A DNA stretch of 64,000 nucleotides from Bacillus sp. ISL-51 (GCF_018613535.1 NZ_JAGGQB010000005.1:372001-436000), one strand, 5' to 3'. Positions 53,451-63,634 are shown, counted from the first letter of the stretch. A program made the numbers and translations. The notes: generated by a model not told the origin, from the sequence alone.

Positions 53451-56400
53451 AAGCAACGGCCCCCTTCGCTCCGGTATAAATGTCTTTTTGCAATTCATCG
53501 ATCAGCGCCTGTTTGATTTTGGCCGCCAGGCTGTCGGCATCTTGTCCATTATGGAAATGCTGTTCGCCGCTGAATTCAATTTTAATTTCATTTGTTCCTG
53601 CTTTTTGTACGGTTTGCCGGCTTCCTGTGACTGCGGCAGAAACTGTGCCAGCAGAAAGCGACGCCGGGTCGGCCTGAGACGGATCAGATACTTCCATTCC
53701 CAGCGCTTGAGCCGCTTGTTGAAGAAGATAACGGCCGCGGATGCCCCGTTCTTCAGGGATAATCCACTCCCGTTTATTGCCTTCGCCGACACGGGCGATT
53801 TGTTCCTTCGTAATCAAACCGCCGTTCGCGTAGCCGATGTACGGTCCGCCGTGATTCATGCTTTTAATGCCCGGCACGTTGTTGATCGAACCGTAGCGGC
53901 TTTTAATATAGCCGATGGCGGCTGCCGCGTTGTGAATCGGGTTTCGGATATCATTCATGCCCGGTGCTTTATGATCGTCAAACGTGCTCGGGATTGTCTG
54001 CATGAGTCCTTGTGACGGATGCCCCGCTTTTGCGTTGCTGTCCCATAAGTTAATGGCGTTCGGATTGCCTCCGGATTCATTTTGAGCGATGGTCATTAAT
54101 CCCGGAAGCCAGCTTAATGGCGTATTTGTAGCGCTCATTGCGGCCAAAAGCCACTCCTTGACGTTTCCTCCGGCAGCGCCCATGCCTGAAAAAGCGGCCG
54201 CAAGCGAGCCTGCTTGTTTTTCAGCGAATTTTTTCACATCAACTGAGCCAAGCCCCTTGACAACACCAACTGAAGCAAAGCGGCCGAGACTCATCATGAC
54301 GCGGGAAGGAGAATGGATATCAAGCTCCTCCCGAAAAGCCTCCTCAACCTTTTTGGCCATGTCTTTGGCCGCCTGTTTCACTTCGCTTCCTTTGGAGATC
54401 ATACCTGATACAAAGTTGCCGACTAAGCCTGATCCCCACCCGTTTGAAGCGTCCTTCGATTGCAGGAACGGTTTATCTACATGTGTGCTCACATATTGCG
54501 CCGTTCCCGTATCCTTTGCATTTTGCCCGGCCGAGAACCCTTTGACCGTTCCGATCCCCCAAGAGGATGATTGATTGACCGCGGATTGATAAGGCGTTTT
54601 GACTTTCGATTGTAAAAACGCATCGGTTCCCGTCTGCGTCGCATTTTGCCCTTTTGCATAGCTTGTGACGACTTGCTTTCCGTAGTGAGGCGAAACGGAA
54701 ATTAAATTATTAAACGGTGTGCTGATATTCTTCTGTTTCCAGGCTTCCATATCCACTGCATTGCTGCTGATGCCGCTGTCAAATCCTTCCGTGAATTGTT
54801 TGCCGAGTGTTGAAGCTTGGCCATTGAGACCGGATGCATCAACGGACGGTGAAACGGATGCGGACACGGAAGACGATGAAACGCCGCCTAATGCCGGCGC
54901 ACCGGCTGATGCTGCTGCCGCGCCCATATTATCGACAACTCGCATGCCGAGCTTTGAGGCGGCTTGAGACAGAAGCATTTTGCCGCGGCCGCGGTTGTTG
55001 TCGACAGGAATAACAAACTCCTTGCCGGCTTCACCGATCCATGAGATGGTCGGTTTTGTGATGTATCCGCCTGTGGCGTTTTTATCCGCCTTTTTCTTTT
55101 TATCTCCGCCGCCTGTCACAAAGTTTATAACGCTTGACACCGCTCCGCCCGCTTTGTCCCATATTTTTTTCACCCAGCCGAATGCTGCAGAAAATGCATC
55201 TGAAATGGCTTCGCCCACTTTCGTGAGGGGCTCTTGAATGTTTTTCTCAAACCAGCCGCTTAACCCTTTCCAAATGTCCTTTACAGTATCTAAGGCAGTC
55301 TGGAAAGCATCTGATATTCCTTTTCCGACATCTGTTACAGTGTTTTTCACAGGGTTCCAGACCGTGTCCATGAACCACCCGGAAACCGTACTGAAAACAG
55401 ACTTAATTTTATCCCAAGCTCCTGTGATTTTACTCCAAATGGAAGTCGCTACTCCAACTACAGCTGATTTAACAGGCTCCCAGACGGTGCTCATAAACCA
55501 TGCTGATACCGTGCTGAAAACATTTTGAATGGTTGTCCATGCATTTACGATACTTGACCAGATACTTGTCGCCACTCCGACTACGGCTGATGATACCGGC
55601 GTCCATACATTGTCCATAAACCATGCCGATACCGTGCTGAAAATGCCTTGAATCGTCGTCCATGCATTTACGATGTTCGACCAGATGCTTGTCGCCACTC
55701 CGACAACTGCCGTTGACACAGGTGTCCATACATTGTCCATGAACCATGAGGAAACGCTCCCCCAAGTATCTTGTATCGTTGACCAAGCAGTTTGAGCGGC
55801 TTTCGTGATATCATTCCACGTATCTTTCAAAGCTCCGGAATCAAAGGCCTCGCCTAAGCCGGAACCGCCTAAACTGCCGGCGATTCCGCCTACCGCTCCT
55901 CCAATTAATGTTCCGACTCCGGGAACGACACTTCCTATCGCTGCTCCGGCAGCCGCCCCGGCCATACCGCCGCCTGCTGAACCAATTTTTTCCCCGGCGT
56001 TGTCTTTATTCATTCCGATTAAATCAGTAAGTGACAATAATTCGCCTATACCGGGAATCCCTTTAGCCGCACCTTTTAATCCTTTCAGTCCGCCCTTTAA
56101 TGTCTTGGAACCCTCCAACCCTTTCAAAAGGCTCTTCATTCCATTACTTGAATCTTTCGTTTTCAGTGTATTGACAGAGGTATTTTTACTTCCCTTTCCA
56201 GGTGATTCACGTTTTGTAGATTTATTTCTATCTTCGACTTTATTGCTTTTGCTGCGTGAGACGCCGGTGCAGCAGCAACAGCCGCCCCACGCGCCCCCTG
56301 TCTTTTTGGCGGACCTTCCGGAGGATTTAACCGCCGGCGCAGCCGGCTGCGGCCGCTTCGTTACATTAGGACGATTCGCGCTTTGGGCGCTTCCCCCGGA

Positions 56401-58236
56401 CATACTGCCTTTGCCTTTTGCATTTTTGGTTTTACCGCCTAATAACCCGCCTATATTGAGATTCCCCAATTTTTCAGCGATGCCTGTCATAATCTTTTCT
56501 AGAAATTCCCCGACTTTATCTATGACTTTATCCGGACTGAATTTCTCGAATTTTTTCGCGATCTTGCTGACAATGTTATCAACAAATTTTTCAGCTTTTT
56601 CTATGATTGCATCCGGACTGAATTTGCCAACGACGTCGTCAACTTTTTTCATAAATGAATCTGTAAATTTGTCCAGCTCTTTAAATATCGCTTCAGGACT
56701 GAATTTGCTGGCGATGTCATCTATCTTTTTCATAAAGGAGCCTGTGAATTTGTCCAGTTCTTTTAATATTGTTTCCGGACTGAACTTGCTCGCTATATCG
56801 TTGACTTTTCCCATGAATGAAGTCGTGAATTTGTCCAGCTCCGCTAAGATTGTTTCCGGACTGAATTTGCTCGCTATATCATTGACTTTTCCCATGAATG
56901 AAGTCGTGAATTTGTCCAGTTCCGCTAAGATTGTTTCCGGGCTGAATTTGCTTGCTATATCGTTGACTTTTCCCATGAATGAAGTCGTGAATTTGTCCAG
57001 CTCCGCTAAGATTGTTTCCGGGCTGAATTTACTCGCTATATCGTTAACTTTCCCCATAAATGAAGTCGTGAATTTGTCCAGTTCCGCTAAGATTGTTTCC
57101 GGGCTGAATTTGCTCGCTATATCATTGACTTTTCCCATGAATGAAGTCGTGAATTTGTCCAGCTCCGCTAAGATTGTTTCCGGGCTGAATTTGCTTGCTA
57201 TGTCATTGACTTTTCCCATAAATGAAGTCGTGAATTTGTCCAGCTCCGCTAAGATTGTTTCCGGGCTGAATTTGCTTGCTATATCGTTGACTTTTCCCAT
57301 GAATGAAGTCGTGAATTTGTCCAGTTCCGCTAAGATTGTTTCCGGGCTGAATTTGCTTGCTATGTCATTGACTTTTCCCATGAAAGAAGTTGTGAACTTA
57401 TCCAGCTCTGTCAGTATCGTTTCCGGACTGAACTTTGTTGCGATCTCGTCTGCTTTTTTCATAAAGGATGCCGCAAACTTGTCCAGTTCCGCCAAGATTG
57501 TTTCCGGATAAAATTTGCTTGCAATTTCATTGACTTTTTTCATAAAAGTTTCTGCTATTGTATCCAATATCGAAAAGCTGTTTTTCGGAGAAACGTCAGG
57601 AGCGGCATTCGGCATTTTTCCGATTTCCGGCATTTTCTTTTGCAATGCAGCAAGCTGTGCTGTCACCTTTTCATTTAACGATAGCTGAATACTGTTGTTT
57701 TTTCCCGTCAGCGTATCAATCCCCGCTGAAATGCGGCCGACTGTTTTCATGACGTGATCAATTACCCGTATGGTGACAGAATACCCACTCTTTAACGCAG
57801 ACTGCATATAGTGTTGTATGCGCTGAATGGCGGGTGTCACTTGGTCTGCCGCACTTAGTGTAACGGTAAATCCTTTAAACCCGGCGGCCAAATCCCGCAA
57901 TCTTTCAAATGCCGCTGTCGCGTTATCCTTTGCTCCTATTTTAATGGTTAAAGACGCAGGCAGACCCGCTAATTGGACTTGCACCTTTTGAATGACGGCA
58001 CTGGCTCCGTCTTCAGCTGTAATAGAGATGATTTGTGCGCCCAGCTTTCTTTTCATAGATCGTTGAATGCGATCAACCGTTCTTAAGACAAATTTACTCT
58101 CTTTCCGAATATCAATTTCGCTTTTGCGTTTCGACATTTTTCTATATTTCTCAAGCGCTCTAAAGCCATTTTGAATTTTCCTTATTTTCTTTGTCACTCG
58201 ATCTTCCATTTCAAACCGGGCCGTCAGCTTTGCCAT
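53443..58236 (-). CDS. xkdO: Prophage tape measure protein XkdO with SLT domain
   Basis: The 1597-residue protein sets tail length and degrades wall during injection. Residues about 1-220 are helical. A block at about 225-590 contains eight near-identical and several divergent 27-residue repeats ([19 protein letters not shown], then SPETILAE). A low-complexity basic region with CCCC (about 660) follows, then a hydrophobic Gly/Ala segment ([21 protein letters not shown]). Next come 41-residue Trp-rich repeats (about 815-960). Near the end (about 1370-1480) is a transglycosylase-like domain with catalytic-type [10 protein letters not shown] and [14 protein letters not shown]. The start overlaps the xkdN-T stop. 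It appears longer than B. subtilis XkdO. Confidence 0.93.
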   Translation of the reverse strand: MAKLTARFEMEDRVTKKIRKIQNGFRALEKYRKMSKRKSEIDIRKESKFVLRTVDRIQRSMKRKLGAQIISITAEDGASAVIQKVQVQLAGLPASLTIKIGAKDNATAAFERLRDLAAGFKGFTVTLSAADQVTPAIQRIQHYMQSALKSGYSVTIRVIDHVMKTVGRISAGIDTLTGKNNSIQLSLNEKVTAQLAALQKKMPEIGKMPNAAPDVSPKNSFSILDTIAETFMKKVNEIASKFYPETILAELDKFAASFMKKADEIATKFSPETILTELDKFTTSFMGKVNDIASKFSPETILAELDKFTTSFMGKVNDIASKFSPETILAELDKFTTSFMGKVNDIASKFSPETILAELDKFTTSFMGKVNDIASKFSPETILAELDKFTTSFMGKVNDIASKFSPETILAELDKFTTSFMGKVNDIASKFSPETILAELDKFTTSFMGKVNDIASKFSPETILAELDKFTTSFMGKVNDIASKFSPETILKELDKFTGSFMKKIDDIASKFSPEAIFKELDKFTDSFMKKVDDVVGKFSPDAIIEKAEKFVDNIVSKIAKKFEKFSPDKVIDKVGEFLEKIMTGIAEKLGNLNIGGLLGGKTKNAKGKGSMSGGSAQSANRPNVTKRPQPAAPAVKSSGRSAKKTGGAWGGCCCCTGVSRSKSNKVEDRNKSTKRESPGKGSKNTSVNTLKTKDSSNGMKSLLKGLEGSKTLKGGLKGLKGAAKGIPGIGELLSLTDLIGMNKDNAGEKIGSAGGGMAGAAAGAAIGSVVPGVGTLIGGAVGGIAGSLGGSGLGEAFDSGALKDTWNDITKAAQTAWSTIQDTWGSVSSWFMDNVWTPVSTAVVGVATSIWSNIVNAWTTIQGIFSTVSAWFMDNVWTPVSSAVVGVATSIWSSIVNAWTTIQNVFSTVSAWFMSTVWEPVKSAVVGVATSIWSKITGAWDKIKSVFSTVSGWFMDTVWNPVKNTVTDVGKGISDAFQTALDTVKDIWKGLSGWFEKNIQEPLTKVGEAISDAFSAAFGWVKKIWDKAGGAVSSVINFVTGGGDKKKKADKNATGGYITKPTISWIGEAGKEFVIPVDNNRGRGKMLLSQAASKLGMRVVDNMGAAAASAGAPALGGVSSSSVSASVSPSVDASGLNGQASTLGKQFTEGFDSGISSNAVDMEAWKQKNISTPFNNLISVSPHYGKQVVTSYAKGQNATQTGTDAFLQSKVKTPYQSAVNQSSSWGIGTVKGFSAGQNAKDTGTAQYVSTHVDKPFLQSKDASNGWGSGLVGNFVSGMISKGSEVKQAAKDMAKKVEEAFREELDIHSPSRVMMSLGRFASVGVVKGLGSVDVKKFAEKQAGSLAAAFSGMGAAGGNVKEWLLAAMSATNTPLSWLPGLMTIAQNESGGNPNAINLWDSNAKAGHPSQGLMQTIPSTFDDHKAPGMNDIRNPIHNAAAAIGYIKSRYGSINNVPGIKSMNHGGPYIGYANGGLITKEQIARVGEGNKREWIIPEERGIRGRYLLQQAAQALGMEVSDPSQADPASLSAGTVSAAVTGSRQTVQKAGTNEIKIEFSGEQHFHNGQDADSLAAKIKQALIDELQKDIYTGAKGAVAFD
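55400..55800 (-). repeat. 123-base repeats encoding 41-residue Trp-rich units in xkdO
   Basis: Three to four imperfect copies, spaced by 123 bases (for example near 55492, 55615 and 55738). Each encodes WFM(D/S)NVW.PV(S/K)[11 protein letters not shown] and a following W-rich linker (AWTTIQ.VFSTVSA). Confidence 0.85.
56790..57440 (-). repeat. Eight tandem 81-base repeats in the tape-measure gene
   Basis: The CCCAT(G/A)AATGAAGTCGTG landmark recurs every 81 bases (about 56811, 56892, 56973, 57054, 57135, 57216, 57297 and 57378). The encoded units of 27 residues are identical or nearly so, while third codon positions differ at a few sites. Divergent copies flank the array on both sides. Confidence 0.93.
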
Positions 58237-58421
58237 TATGTTGTTCCCCCTTTCTTCGCTTGTTTTTCAAGAATGTCCAGCTTATAACCGATGAACCCGT
58301 ATAACAGCGCCTTAAAATGTCTCGGCGCTTCATATAACTCTTGCAGTTCTGATGGAGAATAATGAAGCTCGTGCATCGCGTAATAGAGATACACGGCTTC
58401 CTTGTTTCCATCTTTTATCAG
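58236..58421 (-). CDS. XkdN-T: -1 frameshift extension of the tail chaperone
   Basis: A frame without its own start begins where xkdN ends and adds 61 codons: [18 protein letters not shown] and [15 protein letters not shown], ending TAA at 58236, one base into the xkdO start. It opens only by a -1 shift on A-AAA-AAC (58421-58427 on the minus strand), directly before the xkdN TGA. This is the gpG-T arrangement of tail assembly chaperones: the T part binds the tape-measure protein. The fusion would have 210 residues. Confidence 0.85.
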   Translation of the reverse strand: MIKDGNKEAVYLYYAMHELHYSPSELQELYEAPRHFKALLYGFIGYKLDILEKQAKKGGTT

Positions 58422-58867
58422 TTTTTTGCTTCTTGCTCCAAATCTTCCAATTCGTCCTCAAAACCGTTGATTTCAATTGCTTTGTTTAACCAGTTGGCAT
58501 ATTCGCCGCCGACTGAAAGAACGCGTTTTGCCACCTCTACCGGGTCTGCCGTTTTGTATGCCTCGCGAAGCTCTTTAGAGCGGAAATCAGGGTAAATTGT
58601 AGATTCCACTGCAATTCGCGCATAGAAACGCTGACTGTCTAAGTCTTTTACGCGTCCGCGGCCTTTAACATTTTTATACGTCGTGCTTTCCTTCTCCAAT
58701 TCATCAATGCGTTCAGTCGTGATCGCTTTAAAAATGAAAGGCACCATATTTCCTTTTTTATCAACAAACCGCTTTGAAAGAGGAACCTTGATTTCTTCAG
58801 CCTCCACTGTTTTCCCCGGCAAAAAGAAGGACAGATCATATACTTGTTCGTTTTTTTCGCTCATCAT
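58418..58867 (-). CDS. xkdN: Prophage tail assembly chaperone XkdN
   Basis: A 149-residue protein of the XkdN family, predominantly helical after a beta N-terminus (FFLPGKTVEAEEIKVPLSKRF). It has the core IKAITTERIDELEKESTTYK-like segment and ends …[10 protein letters not shown] at the slippery site. It keeps the tape measure soluble during tail assembly, in a short form and a longer frameshifted form. The ATG at 58867 follows AAAGGGAG; a second ATG at 58864 is equally possible. Confidence 0.92.
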   Translation of the reverse strand: MMSEKNEQVYDLSFFLPGKTVEAEEIKVPLSKRFVDKKGNMVPFIFKAITTERIDELEKESTTYKNVKGRGRVKDLDSQRFYARIAVESTIYPDFRSKELREAYKTADPVEVAKRVLSVGGEYANWLNKAIEINGFEDELEDLEQEAKN

Positions 58868-58899
58868 TAAAACTCCCTTTTATCTATGTTTTTCATGTT

Positions 58900-58932
58900 T
58901 AAAAGCAGACCTTCCTCACAGAAGGTCTGCTT
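58900..58932 (-). terminator. Possible hairpin between xkdM and xkdN
   Basis: On the minus strand GCAGACCTTC/GAAGGTCTGC pairs around TGTGAG and is followed by TTTTAAACATG. The stem is perfect, but the T run is short, so it may be a processing site or weak terminator that sets the ratio of tube protein to later tail proteins. Confidence 0.55.
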
Positions 58933-58950
58933 CATACTTCAAATCCGGAC

Positions 58951-59394
58951 TTAAAACGTTTCAGAAAGCTTTTCCGGCACATCAAAATCTTCAAATGTAA
59001 ACGGCACTTCTTCTTCGAGCGCCTCTGAGTCCACATCCAATCCGGCGATTTTGGCTGAATCGAAGTTGACGTCGTATAGTGTGACGCGTTCTGTGCCGCG
59101 GCCTGACGATTGGTCATCAAGAACGGCCTGCAGCGTAAAATACGGATCGCTGCCTTTTTTGACGTAATCCATCATGAGAACGGCGAATTTTGATGTGACT
59201 TTATAAAATGTCGCCGTGCCCGTTCCGTTGGCGCCTGTCGTTTTGTGGCCCGTCATGCGGCGGCCCATGATGTTCACTTCTGATTTGTTTTTTTCCACGT
59301 TTGCTTCAAATGTTTTGATGTGCGCCATTTCTTCCCCATCGAGAAATAAACGGCCTTCTTTTCCTGAAATGGTGTTTTGCGCTTTTAATGCCAT
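58951..59394 (-). CDS. xkdM: Prophage tail tube protein XkdM
   Basis: A 147-residue tail tube protein of the XkdM (DUF2001) family. The signature segments are GKEGRLFLDGEEMAHIKTFEANVEKN (in two parts) and GRRMTGHKTTGANGTGTATFYKV. It polymerises inside the sheath made by XkdK, whose gene ends two bases upstream. It is highly expressed in contractile tails; the hairpin behind it may favour this. Confidence 0.93.
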   Translation of the reverse strand: MALKAQNTISGKEGRLFLDGEEMAHIKTFEANVEKNKSEVNIMGRRMTGHKTTGANGTGTATFYKVTSKFAVLMMDYVKKGSDPYFTLQAVLDDQSSGRGTERVTLYDVNFDSAKIAGLDVDSEALEEEVPFTFEDFDVPEKLSETF

Positions 59395-59395
59395 C

Positions 59396-60793
59396 TTAGT
59401 TTACCTCCACATTAAAGTAGAATTTTTCCGCTGCGTCCACAGGCTGTACGGCGAGATCAATTAAAAATCCGTCGCGGTCTTCGCTCATGCCGATTTTGAT
59501 ATCGTTATCTGAGTCAAAATCAGTAATGCCTCCCGCATCCTGAAGCGTTGTCATGTATTGAATAATCATCGTTTTGACGAATTGAAGGCCGTCATTTGTA
59601 GCAGGAATATCGCTTCCGCTGCCTTTTTTCGATTTAATTAATGCTTTCAGCTCACGTGTCAAATCGTTGTTCACCGCGTCCAGCACACGGACGATTTTGT
59701 TTTTCGCGAACTTTCTGTTTTTCTCAGCGGTAAATGTGACTAAAGAGTTGATGTCCTTTTCAACGCTGACCGACTTATCGCGGGCATCATATGAGAAAAG
59801 GAATTCTCCCTTTGCGAGACGTTCGACAACTTCATCATGATCCAGGCGGTGCAGCACATCGACTGCGCCTTCGTATTCAACAAATGTTAATGATTGATTA
59901 AAAGTTGCACCTGCGCTTGCGCCCGCTACCCAGGCCGTCGCCTCTTCGGCTTTGACCTCGGTTCCGTCTTCAAGCAGGACACCTTCCGTTACATTGATGA
60001 TGCCTTCATAGTCTCCGTTGTAATGGGCAGTCACACCTTGCACTTTTTGTCCCTGTGCGTCACGGAGGCGTTTAATAAATGCAGCGAATGTCGCTTTCAG
60101 CTGTTCGTTATCAGCAACCGGAAGAGCGATGACATCAAAGTTCTCCGTTTCGGCTGCCGCTAAGAAATCTGTATAATCCGAGTTGACCGGCGCCTTATCT
60201 GTTCCGCCTGCCAAACGGATGCCGACCGCCGGATGTAACGTTTCACCGGACTCATCCTCAGACCCAGTCAGAGGGATGGATGAAGACAGTTCGCCCGTTC
60301 CGGTGAAAGTGACATAACCGTTTGCCGTTAATTGCTCGGCTTTTTTCACCGTTTGTTTGTCGACTTCCGCTTCATCCATATAAGTCGTCACATCGAAAGC
60401 GGTTTGGTCAAGGACATTTTCACTGATTCGGATCATGATGTCATTTCCTTTTGATCCGCCGTATAATGCAGTTGCTTTTACACCCGGCGAGATATCGGCG
60501 CTGGCTCTGATTCCCTCCGTCAGACGGTACATCAGAACAGTCCGGGCTTTTTTCTTGGCCTCGCGTAAAAGCAGCAATGACGGATCTTCAATGCTCAGTC
60601 CCACTTTTTTGTTCAAGTCCTCAATGCTTGAAATGGAAACGAATGTTTTCGCTTCACCCCAATTCGATGCGACAGGCAGAGCGACGATCCCCCGTTCACC
60701 GAGTGCCACCCGCTCTTCGGCCGTTGTTTTAAAGTTGAAATAGATGCCTGCACGTTCTTTTTCTTTTCCCTGCGTAAATGTTCCGCCGTTCAT
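59396..60793 (-). CDS. xkdK: Prophage contractile tail sheath protein XkdK
   Basis: A 465-residue sheath protein with the conserved N-terminus RAGIYFNFKTTAEERVALGERGIVALP (in parts) and the C-terminal domain DSDNDIKIGMSEDRDGFLIDLAVQPVDAAEKFYFNVEV. It contracts to drive the tube through the target envelope. It ends two bases before xkdM and its start overlaps the xkzB stop by one base. Confidence 0.93.
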   Translation of the reverse strand: MNGGTFTQGKEKERAGIYFNFKTTAEERVALGERGIVALPVASNWGEAKTFVSISSIEDLNKKVGLSIEDPSLLLLREAKKKARTVLMYRLTEGIRASADISPGVKATALYGGSKGNDIMIRISENVLDQTAFDVTTYMDEAEVDKQTVKKAEQLTANGYVTFTGTGELSSSIPLTGSEDESGETLHPAVGIRLAGGTDKAPVNSDYTDFLAAAETENFDVIALPVADNEQLKATFAAFIKRLRDAQGQKVQGVTAHYNGDYEGIINVTEGVLLEDGTEVKAEEATAWVAGASAGATFNQSLTFVEYEGAVDVLHRLDHDEVVERLAKGEFLFSYDARDKSVSVEKDINSLVTFTAEKNRKFAKNKIVRVLDAVNNDLTRELKALIKSKKGSGSDIPATNDGLQFVKTMIIQYMTTLQDAGGITDFDSDNDIKIGMSEDRDGFLIDLAVQPVDAAEKFYFNVEVN

Positions 60794-61002
60794 TATTGCA
60801 TGACCTCCTTGGTTAGAAATGTTTGAATGTAAGTTTGGGCTTGCGCTTTTGTCATTTGTTTTTGATTCACGCCGAATAAAGCCCCCTGAAGAATTTCAGG
60901 TTTAACGCCGAAAAGCTCCTTCGCGTGCTTCGTTAAGTCCGCCGTGTCAAAAAGGACGGAGCCTTCTTTTTTCACGGTATTTTGCTTTTTGTTTTCTTTC
61001 AC
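60793..61002 (-). CDS. xkzB: Small prophage protein XkzB
   Basis: A 69-residue protein beginning MKENKKQNTVKKEG with the core ADLTKHAKELFGVKPEILQGAL. It matches the XkzB/YqzN-type small protein between the neck and sheath genes of PBSX-like elements. Its job is unknown. It overlaps xkdJ by four bases. Confidence 0.85.
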   Translation of the reverse strand: MKENKKQNTVKKEGSVLFDTADLTKHAKELFGVKPEILQGALFGVNQKQMTKAQAQTYIQTFLTKEVMQ

Positions 61003-61445
61003 TTTTGTTTCACCCCGCTGTTTATGTCAATGTCCCGCAATCCGGGATTTGAGTGTTTCTGATAATAGTAACGGCTCGTCCAGCGGATCATGATCACTGC
61101 GTCGCCTTTATCTCCGATCCTCGTTTCCATACGTGTAATGCGGATGAAATCACCAGTATGTTCGCCTGATTCCGTCAATAGCGGAATCTGGTGTCTTGAT
61201 TCTCTGACAGCGTCAGCCACCCGGTCGGCAGTATAAAGCGCCTGCACGGAGTCAAGATGGAACAGCTTTACATTGAGGCTGTAGGTTTTCTTAAAGGTAG
61301 AGACCGTATCATTCTCGTCAAAAACGGAAGGCGGCGGGATGTAAAGTGAAGGCACCTGAAATTGTTCAGGGAGCTCACTTTCATAAACCGGCACGCCACA
61401 CTGTTTATATAAAAACGCCGCAATTGACCCGGTTTCACTGTTCAT
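60999..61445 (-). CDS. xkdJ: Prophage neck/tail-terminator protein XkdJ
   Basis: A 148-residue protein of the YqbJ/XkdJ family. Its core has FLYKQCGVPVYESELPEQF and FIRITRMETRIGDKGDAVIMIRW. By position after XkdI it should complete the tail or join it to the head. The ATG at 61445 follows GGAGGG and overlaps the xkdI stop; the longer frame is unlikely. Confidence 0.88.
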   Translation of the reverse strand: MNSETGSIAAFLYKQCGVPVYESELPEQFQVPSLYIPPPSVFDENDTVSTFKKTYSLNVKLFHLDSVQALYTADRVADAVRESRHQIPLLTESGEHTGDFIRITRMETRIGDKGDAVIMIRWTSRYYYQKHSNPGLRDIDINSGVKQK

Positions 61446-61945
61446 CCGATTTTCCCTCCCAATGTGTTGAGCCACTTATCCATGCGCCTATTCAGCAAGT
61501 TTGCAAAGAGCCGTTCATACAAAAGAAGGGCGTCATCCCAAAACTGATTGCCGCTGACCCATTTTTTCTTCAGCGCCATTCCCGTTGATGCCGAAGGATC
61601 GTATATGAACCGGGACCCTTGAAAATATCCGGGCACCCATCTTACGTTTTCATCCGAGACGGTCCAATGCCCGTCATTTATGAAAGAGGCGTATTCCAAA
61701 TTGGTGCCGATTTCAAGGGACAGCCCGCCCTTTTCTGTGATCCACACATTATCCTGCGCTCCTTTTCGAAAGGAGGATAACAGCCTCTCTGTATCAATGC
61801 CCCGCGAATGAATGAGTTCATCACGAACCAAATCGAGAAACTGCATGCCGGACTGTTCCAGCCATTCGGCAGCTTGACGGGAAAAGTCTCCGGAAGCGGC
61901 TTTTGCTAATGATTGATTCCATCGTTCAAGGCCCTTTATCTTCAT
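61442..61945 (-). CDS. xkdI: Prophage head-tail joining protein XkdI (HK97 gp10-like)
   Basis: A 167-residue protein of the HK97-gp10-like family. Typical segments are KIKGLERWNQSLAKAASGDF and NVWITEKGGLSLEIGTNLEYASFINDGHW. It helps form the connector between capsid and tail. I chose the ATG at 61945, which overlaps the xkdH stop by four bases. Confidence 0.88.
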   Translation of the reverse strand: MKIKGLERWNQSLAKAASGDFSRQAAEWLEQSGMQFLDLVRDELIHSRGIDTERLLSSFRKGAQDNVWITEKGGLSLEIGTNLEYASFINDGHWTVSDENVRWVPGYFQGSRFIYDPSASTGMALKKKWVSGNQFWDDALLLYERLFANLLNRRMDKWLNTLGGKIG

Positions 61946-62298
61946 AACCTGCCATCCCTCACAGCTATGGCCTCCCAATGATGATTTCTTACTTTTTTCG
62001 GCATTTCCAGAATGTAAACGTGATTTTCCCAGATGATTTTGTCGTTCACACGCAAAACGGCAGCTATCGGAAAATGAACGAGAAACCGCTGATACACCTT
62101 GTGATCAGGCTCAAGCTGGATGAGCTGCTGCTGTTTTTCAGTGAAGCAGCACGGCACGTCATGTTCATCAGGCGTATCAGGATAAGTGAAAACAGGCTGG
62201 AGCTTTTGCGCGGGAATTCCGAAGCGTCCGCTCTCCGGAACCGACTCCGTCTCATGATAAATATCACACCTGTCAGTAAGCAGCCGTTCGTAGCTCAT
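61942..62298 (-). CDS. xkdH: Prophage protein XkdH (YqbH/XkdH family)
   Basis: A 118-residue protein with RCDIYHETESVPESGRFG near the start, similar to head closure proteins. The DKIIWENHVYILEMPKKVRNHHWEAI C-terminal part (two strands and a helix) matches the YqbH/XkdH family. It overlaps its upstream neighbour by four bases. Confidence 0.87.
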   Translation of the reverse strand: MSYERLLTDRCDIYHETESVPESGRFGIPAQKLQPVFTYPDTPDEHDVPCCFTEKQQQLIQLEPDHKVYQRFLVHFPIAAVLRVNDKIIWENHVYILEMPKKVRNHHWEAIAVRDGRL

Positions 62299-62678
62299 AA
62301 CGTTCTCACCTTTACGCTTGAAGAAACCGGAGAATAGCCGGGCGTGACATAATCACTGAGCAGATGGTACACCGCGGGTTTTTCGATTCCGCCTTGTGCT
62401 GCCACTGTATAAGAGTAATCACCTATTTTTTCAGACTGATAGGCGGAAGCGGCTGCTTCATTCTGATTCAAAAGCGCAAAATACTGGGCGAGCTTTAATA
62501 TCGCGAGTTTCGCTTTTTCAGGGAGCGGTGCGTACACGGGATCAGTAAACTGATGACCCGTCAGCCTTGCCGCTTCTGCCTCCGCCTCCAGAATATCCTG
62601 CACGAGCAATGACTCAGGCCTGTTTTTGACTTGATCATAAACCGAGTACGAGGCAACGTCAGACGGCTGAATTAACAT
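62295..62678 (-). CDS. Head-tail connector protein, YqbG-like (DUF3199)
   Basis: A 127-residue largely helical protein. QPSDVASYSVYDQVKNRPES and LPEKAKLAILKLAQYFALLNQN are typical of gp6/YqbG-type connector proteins. It sits between the capsid and xkdH genes. The ATG at 62678 follows GGAGGTGG. I am unsure which PBSX symbol it should carry, so none is given. Confidence 0.85.
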   Translation of the reverse strand: MLIQPSDVASYSVYDQVKNRPESLLVQDILEAEAEAARLTGHQFTDPVYAPLPEKAKLAILKLAQYFALLNQNEAAASAYQSEKIGDYSYTVAAQGGIEKPAVYHLLSDYVTPGYSPVSSSVKVRTL

Positions 62679-62698
62679 AGCTGCCCCACCTCCATTTG

Positions 62699-63634
62699 TT
62701 ATTCTTTGACGTTAATAATTTTCGCGCTTGCATCTTCTTCTTCAAACTTGCTGTCAAGTTTAGCAGTTAAGACAATGATAAATTTACGGCTGCGAATATC
62801 CTTATCGACTTCAATTCTGATATTTCGGGAGAAGCCGAGAATGATATTTTTCGGATGGGTTAAAATGATATCAGACGCATCATACTGAGCGTCTCCTTCT
62901 CCGGCTGTATACGGCTGCAGGTTGGAAATCCCTTTAACAGGGACGCCGAATGCCGAAGACAACCCGCCTTGCACCGCGAGATCCCCTAAGCCGGTTTGAC
63001 GATCAGCCACCCGGTCTTTCCATTCAATCTCCATGCCTTGAGATGTATAAAACCTGAATTCCTGAGGAAGACGCAAATATTTAGCAGGCACCGCCTTTAA
63101 ACCTTTTTTGAAAGTGGCTCTGGACAGTTCTTCCCCCTTAACGTCAATGACGTGAGAAACGGCCTGCTTGCGGATCCCGTCAAGCTGTGCAAGATACGGA
63201 TCAGATGAAGATGTATCGCCGTTTACGACAAGTTCTTCAATATCCACTGCCGCCCGTTCGGCTAAAATCTGCATGATCGTCTGCTGCAAGCCGTCTTTTT
63301 CAATGTTATTTTCAAGCGTGTCATACGTAATGTTAATTTCCGCGATGACTTCCTTCGTATTCAGCTGAACCGTGCTTGTTGACGGAACGGTCAGCTCATC
63401 ATTTGATAAAGCCTTTCCTTCTTCAGCGGCCCGCAGGATACGCTGGCCGAAACCGATTTTTTCAAATTTCTGCGAGTCGTTTTCCATTTGGATGACACGC
63501 GATTCACTGAAAATGGTCGGCGTGTTCTGCACCATTCGGATAAAAGCCGATGCTTGTGCAGGATTCATTAATCCGCCGCTTTTTAAAGCAGAAAGTGACA
63601 TTTCCGCTTTTCTGATGATATCTTGATTTCTCAC
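62699..63634 (-). CDS. xkdG: Prophage major capsid protein XkdG
   Basis: A 311-residue capsid protein, the same length as B. subtilis XkdG. The N-terminus [20 protein letters not shown] and the [19 protein letters not shown] and [20 protein letters not shown] segments match the family. The start is a GTG at 63634 placed nine bases after AAGGAGG; the longer frame has no such site. It would pack host DNA rather than its own in PBSX-type particles. Confidence 0.93.
   Translation of the reverse strand: MRNQDIIRKAEMSLSALKSGGLMNPAQASAFIRMVQNTPTIFSESRVIQMENDSQKFEKIGFGQRILRAAEEGKALSNDELTVPSTSTVQLNTKEVIAEINITYDTLENNIEKDGLQQTIMQILAERAAVDIEELVVNGDTSSSDPYLAQLDGIRKQAVSHVIDVKGEELSRATFKKGLKAVPAKYLRLPQEFRFYTSQGMEIEWKDRVADRQTGLGDLAVQGGLSSAFGVPVKGISNLQPYTAGEGDAQYDASDIILTHPKNIILGFSRNIRIEVDKDIRSRKFIIVLTAKLDSKFEEEDASAKIINVKE

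Noticed and set aside
56790..57440. CRISPR array
   Set aside because: The 81-base repeats have no unique spacers; they are in-frame coding repeats.
55805..57511. A 568-codon open frame on the plus strand opposite xkdO
   Set aside because: It is the mirror of the repeat-rich tape-measure gene; its Leu/Ser/Asn repeats only reflect the reverse complement of the 81-base units, and it has no ribosome site or family match.
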